Of a stretch of DNA of 9,044 bases, positions 5,690 through 9,044 are shown piece after piece. The stretch comes from Pedosphaera sp. (lineage in GTDB: Bacteria > Verrucomicrobiota > Verrucomicrobiia > Limisphaerales > SXTU01). A program made the position numbers and the translations under genes. The notes under the pieces are model-generated. The model was not told where the DNA came from. It made no database searches and saw nothing but the letters and a program-made list of their open reading frames with translations. The DNA lies in NCBI GenBank assembly GCA_009695395.1, contig SIBB01000120.1, positions 1-9,044 on the forward strand, written 5' to 3'. Position 1 is the stretch's first letter. Every line of letters begins with the position of its first letter.

Positions 5690-6640
5690 CTACTGAGCCC
5701 TTCTTCTCCCGTGCCGGTCCAGCAGTCCGCGCGCAACGCTGGTCGCATCCGCGTCCGCTGCGAGCGGCACGCGTTCCACCGGCAACTGGCTTCGAAACCA
5801 CGTGCCCTGCCGCCGGGCGAATTGCCATGTCTTGGTTTTCACCAGCGCGATGGTCTCCGCCAGCCCGCCTTCGCCAGCCAAGTGCGCCACGACTTGCCGG
5901 TAGCCGAGGGCTTGCATGGCGTTGCGGTTCTGCTGCAAGCCAAGCGCGAGCAACGCCCGCGTCTCCTCCACCAAGCCAGCGGCGAACATGGCGTCCACGC
6001 GTGCTTCGATGCGGGCGCGGAGGTCGGCGGGTTCGCGGGTGAGGCAGAAGATTGGTTCTGGGTTCTGGGTTCTGGGTTCTGGGGTCCAGTTGGCCCGCTG
6101 GGCGGAGAAGGGCTTGCCCGTAAGCCGGATGACTTCCACGGCGCGGATGACGCGGCGCGGGTTCTGCCGGTCAATGCGTGTGTAAGTCAGCGGGTCGCGT
6201 TGCTCCAACTCGGCGAGCAGCTCCGCGAGCGGGGTTACCTCCAACTCTGCGCGCACGCGCGCGTCGGAGGGTGGCGCTTCGCCGAGGCCTTCGAGCCACG
6301 CCTTGAAATACAGCCCGGTGCCGCCGCAGAAAATTGGGACGCGACCGCGAGCTTGGATTTCCACCACCGCTGCCGCCGCCAGACGCACGAACTGCCCGGC
6401 GTCGAAAGCTTCTGACAGCTCCACCACGTCCAGCAGGTGATGCGGCACGCGGGCGCGCTCGGCGGCTGAGGGTTTCGCCGTGCCGAGGCCGAGGCCGCGA
6501 TAGACCTGCATCGAATCCACCGAGATGATTTCGCCGCCGAGCAGTTCGGCGAGCGCGAGCGCGACGGCGCTTTTCCCCACGGCGGTGGGGCCGGCTAGGA
6601 GAACCGGGGCGAGTGGAGATCGTGCGTTGCCGTCGTGCAT
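5690..6640 (-). CDS. miaA: tRNA dimethylallyltransferase MiaA (316 aa)
   Basis: MiaA transfers a dimethylallyl group from dimethylallyl diphosphate to N6 of A37, next to the anticodon in tRNAs that read UNN codons, in the cytosol. The P-loop GPTAVGKS is at 17-24, the substrate-binding DSMQVYRG at 42-49, the conserved GTAKP at 53-57, GGTGLY at 106-111, RRVIRAVE at 162-169, EARVDAM at 212-218, ALGYRQ at 244-249, and the closing W-FARRQGTWFR region at 272-283. The frame extends 49 codons upstream, but ATG 6640 puts the P-loop at the usual place and gives the usual family length of about 300-316 residues. A heptamer DNA repeat encodes residues 187-196, in a segment that is variable in the family. 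There is no Shine-Dalgarno. The gene is divergent from the DUF1501 gene and upstream of parE on the same strand. Confidence 0.96.
   Translation of the reverse strand: MHDGNARSPLAPVLLAGPTAVGKSAVALALAELLGGEIISVDSMQVYRGLGLGTAKPSAAERARVPHHLLDVVELSEAFDAGQFVRLAAAAVVEIQARGRVPIFCGGTGLYFKAWLEGLGEAPPSDARVRAELEVTPLAELLAELEQRDPLTYTRIDRQNPRRVIRAVEVIRLTGKPFSAQRANWTPEPRTQNPEPIFCLTREPADLRARIEARVDAMFAAGLVEETRALLALGLQQNRNAMQALGYRQVVAHLAGEGGLAETIALVKTKTWQFARRQGTWFRSQLPVERVPLAADADATSVARGLLDRHGRRRAQ
6054..6081 (-). repeat. Four perfect tandem heptamers (CAGAACC, minus strand) inside miaA
   Basis: On the plus strand GGTTCTG is repeated four times without mismatch; on the coding strand this reads as CAGAACC. It encodes the low-complexity residues PEPRTQNPEP (187-196) of MiaA. 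The period is 7, so gain or loss of one or two units would shift the miaA frame, while a change of three would keep it. Confidence 0.9.
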
Positions 6641-6647
6641 CGCTGGG

Positions 6648-6675
6648 GCTTTACGCGAAGCGCGCCGGGAGGCAA
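6648..6675 (-). promoter_or_regulatory. Candidate miaA promoter
   Basis: On the minus strand TTGCCT (6675-6670; 4 of 6) lies 16 nt before TAAAGC (6653-6648; 3 of 6). The -10-like box ends exactly 7 nt before the miaA ATG, so the transcript would begin at or next to the start codon. No Shine-Dalgarno is present, which is consistent with a leaderless message. Confidence 0.35.
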
Positions 6676-6731
6676 GCCCGCAGTGACGGGACGCGTCGAG
6701 CGGACGGGTTCGCGGCTGGGCATGATTACCA

Positions 6732-6760
6732 TTGTCGCCCACCGACCGGGGCCGTAGATT
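6732..6760 (+). promoter_or_regulatory. Candidate promoter of the DUF1501 gene
   Basis: TTGTCG (6732-6737; 4 of 6) lies 17 nt before TAGATT (6755-6760; 4 of 6). The -10-like box ends 7 nt before the ATG at 6768, the same spacing as on the miaA side. The implied transcript is leaderless, and no ribosome-binding site is visible. Confidence 0.4.
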
Positions 6761-6767
6761 GCCGCCT

Positions 6768-8198
6768 ATGCACCGGCCCACGATCACGCTTCACGGCGGC
6801 CCGGTCCGTCACTGCGACGGCCTCCAACGGCGCAGCTTCCTGAAGGCCGGCGCGCTCGGGTTCGGGGCGCTGACCTTTACGGACGTGTTGCGCGGTGAGG
6901 CGGCAGCGGGAATTCGCTCGTCGAACAAGGCGATTATCAACATCCACCTCGACGGTGGCCCGCCGCAGATGGACTTGATTGATCCGAAACCCGACGCGCC
7001 CGTGGAGATTCGCGGAGAATTTGGGTCCATCCGCACCAAGATTCCCGGCCTGCACCTCACCGAACTGCTTCCCCGGCTCGCGGCTCACGCGAACAAATAC
7101 GTTTTCCTCCGGTCGCTTGTAGGCGCGGACGGCAAGCACGACGCCTTCCAATGCCAGTCGGGGTTCACGGACAAGGATCTGCCCGGCGTCGGCGGACGGC
7201 CCGCGATGGGCTGCGTCTTGAACAAGCTGCTGGACAAGTCCGGTGACACCGCGCCGGGGTTCGTGGACTTGATGCAGGGGCGGCCCTTCGTGCGCAACAG
7301 TGCGCGCCCCGGATTTCTTGGCGGGACGCACTCGGCGTATCGCCCCGACATCTCGGACCTGTTTCCGCTGGCGCTTTCGGTGGGCATGAAAGCCGAAGTC
7401 GAGAAACAGAGCTTCGGTCGCAGCGAGAGTCTGGCGCTGTCCCAAGGCTTGACCGCCAGCCGGCTGGAAGATCGAGCGGCCTTGCGGCAAGGCCTCGACG
7501 GCATCCGGCGCGAACTCGACGCCCACGGCTCCATGTCGGCGTTCGACAAATTCACACAGCTCTCATTGGGCATCCTGACCTCGGGCAAGTTTGCGGATGC
7601 GCTGGACCTCGCGAAGGAAAATCCGAAGGTGCTCGCCCGCTACACGCCCAGGATCGTGGCACCCGAATGGGCCGGCAACGTGGGTGACACGATGGAAAGT
7701 CCCCAGGCTGCGCAAAAATTTCTGCTGGCCCGCCGGTTGGTGGAGGCCGGCGTGCGCTGCGTGAGCCTCTCGATTGGCGACTTCGACACGCACGAGGCAA
7801 ATTTTCCCCGCATACGCTACCTCGGGCCGCTGCTGGATCACGCGCTCGATACGCTGGTGACTGACTTGGACGAGCGCGGGATGCTCGACGACGTGTTGAT
7901 CGTCGTGTGGGGCGAGTTCGGTCGTTCACCGAAGATTAGTCCAAATGGCGGGCGCGAACATTGGCCGCAAGTGGCGATGGGCATCCTGGCCGGCGGCGGC
8001 CTCAAGACCGGCCAGGTCATCGGCAGCACGGATCGCCACGCCGCCGCAGTGGCCTCCCGGCCAGTGCATTATCAGGACGTTTTCGCGATGATGTATCGCC
8101 ACCTTGGCATCGACGCGCAGAGCACGATCCTCACGGACTCGACCGGTCGGCCTCATAATCTTCTGGATGTGGGTCAGGTGATCGAAGAGTTGATCTGA
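6768..8198 (+). CDS. DUF1501 domain-containing protein, Tat-exported (476 aa)
   Basis: This belongs to the DUF1501 family (PF07394), placed in the alkaline phosphatase/sulfatase-like superfamily and very abundant in planctomycetes and verrucomicrobia. The biochemical role is not established. A twin-arginine signal is clear: RRSFLKAG at 21-28, then a hydrophobic stretch to about residue 40 and an Ala-rich cleavage region near 45-47. Family landmarks are DGGPPQMDLIDPKPD (62-76), HDAFQCQSGF (124-133), DFDTHEANF (338-346), WGEFGRSP (381-388) and GREHWP (395-400). The Asp and His residues in these motifs are candidate metal ligands by analogy with the superfamily. ATG 6768 is chosen over an upstream TTG at 6732 because it gives a normal Tat leader. 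Such genes often sit beside a DUF1549/DUF1553 cytochrome-like partner, but none is next to this one: miaA is divergent upstream, and an LptD-like gene follows after 242 bp. Confidence 0.95.
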   Translation: MHRPTITLHGGPVRHCDGLQRRSFLKAGALGFGALTFTDVLRGEAAAGIRSSNKAIINIHLDGGPPQMDLIDPKPDAPVEIRGEFGSIRTKIPGLHLTELLPRLAAHANKYVFLRSLVGADGKHDAFQCQSGFTDKDLPGVGGRPAMGCVLNKLLDKSGDTAPGFVDLMQGRPFVRNSARPGFLGGTHSAYRPDISDLFPLALSVGMKAEVEKQSFGRSESLALSQGLTASRLEDRAALRQGLDGIRRELDAHGSMSAFDKFTQLSLGILTSGKFADALDLAKENPKVLARYTPRIVAPEWAGNVGDTMESPQAAQKFLLARRLVEAGVRCVSLSIGDFDTHEANFPRIRYLGPLLDHALDTLVTDLDERGMLDDVLIVVWGEFGRSPKISPNGGREHWPQVAMGILAGGGLKTGQVIGSTDRHAAAVASRPVHYQDVFAMMYRHLGIDAQSTILTDSTGRPHNLLDVGQVIEELI

Positions 8199-8351
8199 CG
8201 GGCCCCGCGCTGCTACGGAATTCTGGTTAATTGGCTGAGCTTTTTCTCCCTGCTCGAATACATCAGCGAGCCATCTCGATTTCTCAAGGAATTCGAAGCG
8301 CTGGCACCGGCAGGTGCAGATGTTTATTCGACCTTCGTTAGTGATTCCTAC

Positions 8352-8376
8352 GAGTGGGGGGCTCCACCCGCCACTC
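8352..8376 (+). promoter_or_regulatory. Hairpin upstream of the LptD-like gene
   Basis: GAGTGGGGG (8352-8360) pairs with CCC (8367-8369) and CCACTC (8371-8376), giving a 9-bp stem with one bulged G (8370) and a 6-nt loop (GCTCCA). No T run follows, so it is not a classical intrinsic terminator. It lies about 150 nt beyond the DUF1501 stop and 64 nt before the next start codon. It might trim or stabilise the upstream transcript, or it may be incidental. Confidence 0.4.
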
Positions 8377-8402
8377 ATTCACACTGAGGCCGTGGAATGG
8401 GC

Positions 8403-8431
8403 TTGGCACTGCGGAGGCCGTTTGTTTCACT
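8403..8431 (+). promoter_or_regulatory. Weak candidate promoter of the LptD-like gene
   Basis: TTGGCA (8403-8408; 5 of 6) lies 17 nt before TTCACT (8426-8431; 3 of 6), which ends 9 nt before the ATG at 8441. The -35 hexamer is identical to the one proposed for parE. The -10 is weak. Confidence 0.25.
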
Positions 8432-8440
8432 GTCGCACGC

Positions 8441-9044
8441 ATGAAACGTCTCGCGGGCATTTTCTGGGTCGTCGCTGTGCTGATCTCCGGCCTCGGAGCG
8501 ATGCGCGCGGCGGACCAGCCGGAACGGTGGGAACTGAAGACACTTTCCGAGAAAGGCAGGGTGAGCTTCGGTCAAGGTGGCGTCGCCGAGGGCACCGGCG
8601 GCGTGCTGGTGCGGTATTGGGGCAAGGAGGGCAAGGAAGCGGAGCTGACGGCCAGCCGCGTCCAGTTGAATCAGGGCACGGGCGACATCAAGGCCGAGGG
8701 CGCAGTTTTCCTGCGCGGCGAGGGCCACGTCTGGCGCGGCGAGCAACTCGATTACAACTTCAAAACGAAGGTCATTAAGGCAGCGGAGTTCCGGACGGGG
8801 TTCGCGCCCTTCTACGTGGGCGGCTTCTCCCTCCAAGCCGCGACGGCGACCAACCACTACTCCGCCACCAATGCCTTCCTCACCTCCGATGACCTCGCCG
8901 AGCCGGGCTATCGCATCCGCTGCCGCAAGCTGATCCTGATCCCGGGCCAGAGCTTTGAGGCAGAGGAAGCGACGCTGTTCATTGGCAACGTGCCGGTGAT
9001 GTATTGGCCGAAATACACGCGCAACCTCCAGGCGCACGGCGATT
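8441..9044 (+). CDS. LptD/OstA-like LPS-assembly protein, N-terminal part (201 residues seen), runs off the right edge
   Basis: This plus-strand frame opens at ATG 8441 and has no stop before the window end. LptD is the outer-membrane barrel that inserts lipopolysaccharide into the outer leaflet; its N-terminal OstA/LptA-like domain receives LPS from the periplasmic bridge. Residues 1-24 are a Sec signal peptide (MKRLAG, hydrophobic core, cleavage near MRAAD). Beta-jellyroll OstA-type strands follow: LTASRVQLNQGTGDIKAEGAV (69-89) and the WRGEQLDYNFKTKVIKAAEF segment (98-117). YRIRCRKLILIPGQSFEAE (157-175) and the characteristic GNVPVMYWPKYTRNL (182-196) then lead toward the barrel, which is outside the window. 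The call rests on this motif order, which I recognise from LptD-type proteins of verrucomicrobia; full length cannot be judged. No Shine-Dalgarno is present within 15 nt of the start. A GGAGG lies 23 nt upstream, too far to act. Confidence 0.85.
   Translation, partial: MKRLAGIFWVVAVLISGLGAMRAADQPERWELKTLSEKGRVSFGQGGVAEGTGGVLVRYWGKEGKEAELTASRVQLNQGTGDIKAEGAVFLRGEGHVWRGEQLDYNFKTKVIKAAEFRTGFAPFYVGGFSLQAATATNHYSATNAFLTSDDLAEPGYRIRCRKLILIPGQSFEAEEATLFIGNVPVMYWPKYTRNLQAHGD

Larger units (their letters stand above)
8199..8440. other. Intergenic region between the DUF1501 and LptD-like genes
   Basis: These 242 bp, clearly less GC-rich than the flanking genes over about 8217-8345, contain no recognised gene. 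In the frame of the DUF1501 gene the sequence is open from just after its TGA to another TGA at 8385-8387 (62 sense codons), with no ATG. It could be chance or a decayed gene end. A hairpin is present at 8352-8376 and a weak promoter match for the next gene at 8403-8431. Confidence 0.5.

Noticed and set aside
5506..5748. Short minus-strand open frame in the miaA-parE gap
   Set aside because: It overlaps the end of miaA in another frame, has no start signal, and the translation is not recognisable as a protein.
6641..6787. 49-residue N-terminal extension of MiaA
   Set aside because: It is Arg-rich, precedes the normal start of the family, overlaps the candidate promoters of both divergent genes, and would push the P-loop out of its usual position.
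8375..9037. 220-codon minus-strand open frame opposite the LptD-like gene
   Set aside because: The plus frame gives a signal peptide followed by OstA/LptD-type motifs through to the window edge; the minus frame has none.

Overview
The window is a GC-rich bacterial chromosome segment carrying eight protein genes, six complete and two cut by the window edges. It most likely comes from the PVC superphylum, probably Verrucomicrobiota. The reasons are two exported PQQ-type beta-propeller proteins, a Tat-exported DUF1501 protein, a short (611 aa) topoisomerase IV B subunit of the type I know from Chlamydiae and Bacteroidetes, and an LptD/OstA-like protein of an outer-membrane (diderm) cell. None of the eight starts has a convincing Shine-Dalgarno sequence. 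The lineage is an inference from gene content, not from a marker phylogeny.

Layout. At 1-1463 (minus) lie a beta-propeller gene and, 29 bp downstream, the start of a second exported protein that runs off the left edge. A 105-bp gap separates these from a divergent second beta-propeller gene (1569-2828, plus), followed 32 bp later by a LOG-family phosphoribohydrolase gene (2861-3544, plus). The LOG gene converges on parE (3655-5490, minus). The 110 bp between them hold degenerate hexamer repeats in inverted orientation that can form a long stem. Upstream of parE, on the same strand, is miaA (5690-6640, minus), which carries an internal heptamer tandem repeat. miaA is divergent from the DUF1501 gene (6768-8198, plus). 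A 242-bp gap then leads to the start of an LptD/OstA-like gene (8441 to the right edge, plus).

How the genes work together. ParE (chromosome decatenation), MiaA (tRNA A37 prenylation) and the LptD-like protein (outer-membrane LPS assembly) are housekeeping functions. The beta-propeller proteins, the partial left-edge protein and the DUF1501 protein are exported and belong to families that are greatly expanded in PVC bacteria. MiaA and LOG could in principle act in sequence, since prenylated tRNA is a source of cytokinin nucleotides that LOG enzymes cleave, but they are not in one operon here.

I see no tRNA or rRNA gene, CRISPR array, insertion sequence or phage gene, and no clear novel multi-gene system. 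The points most worth a second look are small: the heptamer repeat inside miaA, the inverted hexamer arrays between LOG and parE, promoter-like boxes lying only 6-9 nt from several start codons, and a Gln in the ParE toprim motif where Asp is usual. No gene-free stretch exceeds 300 bases.
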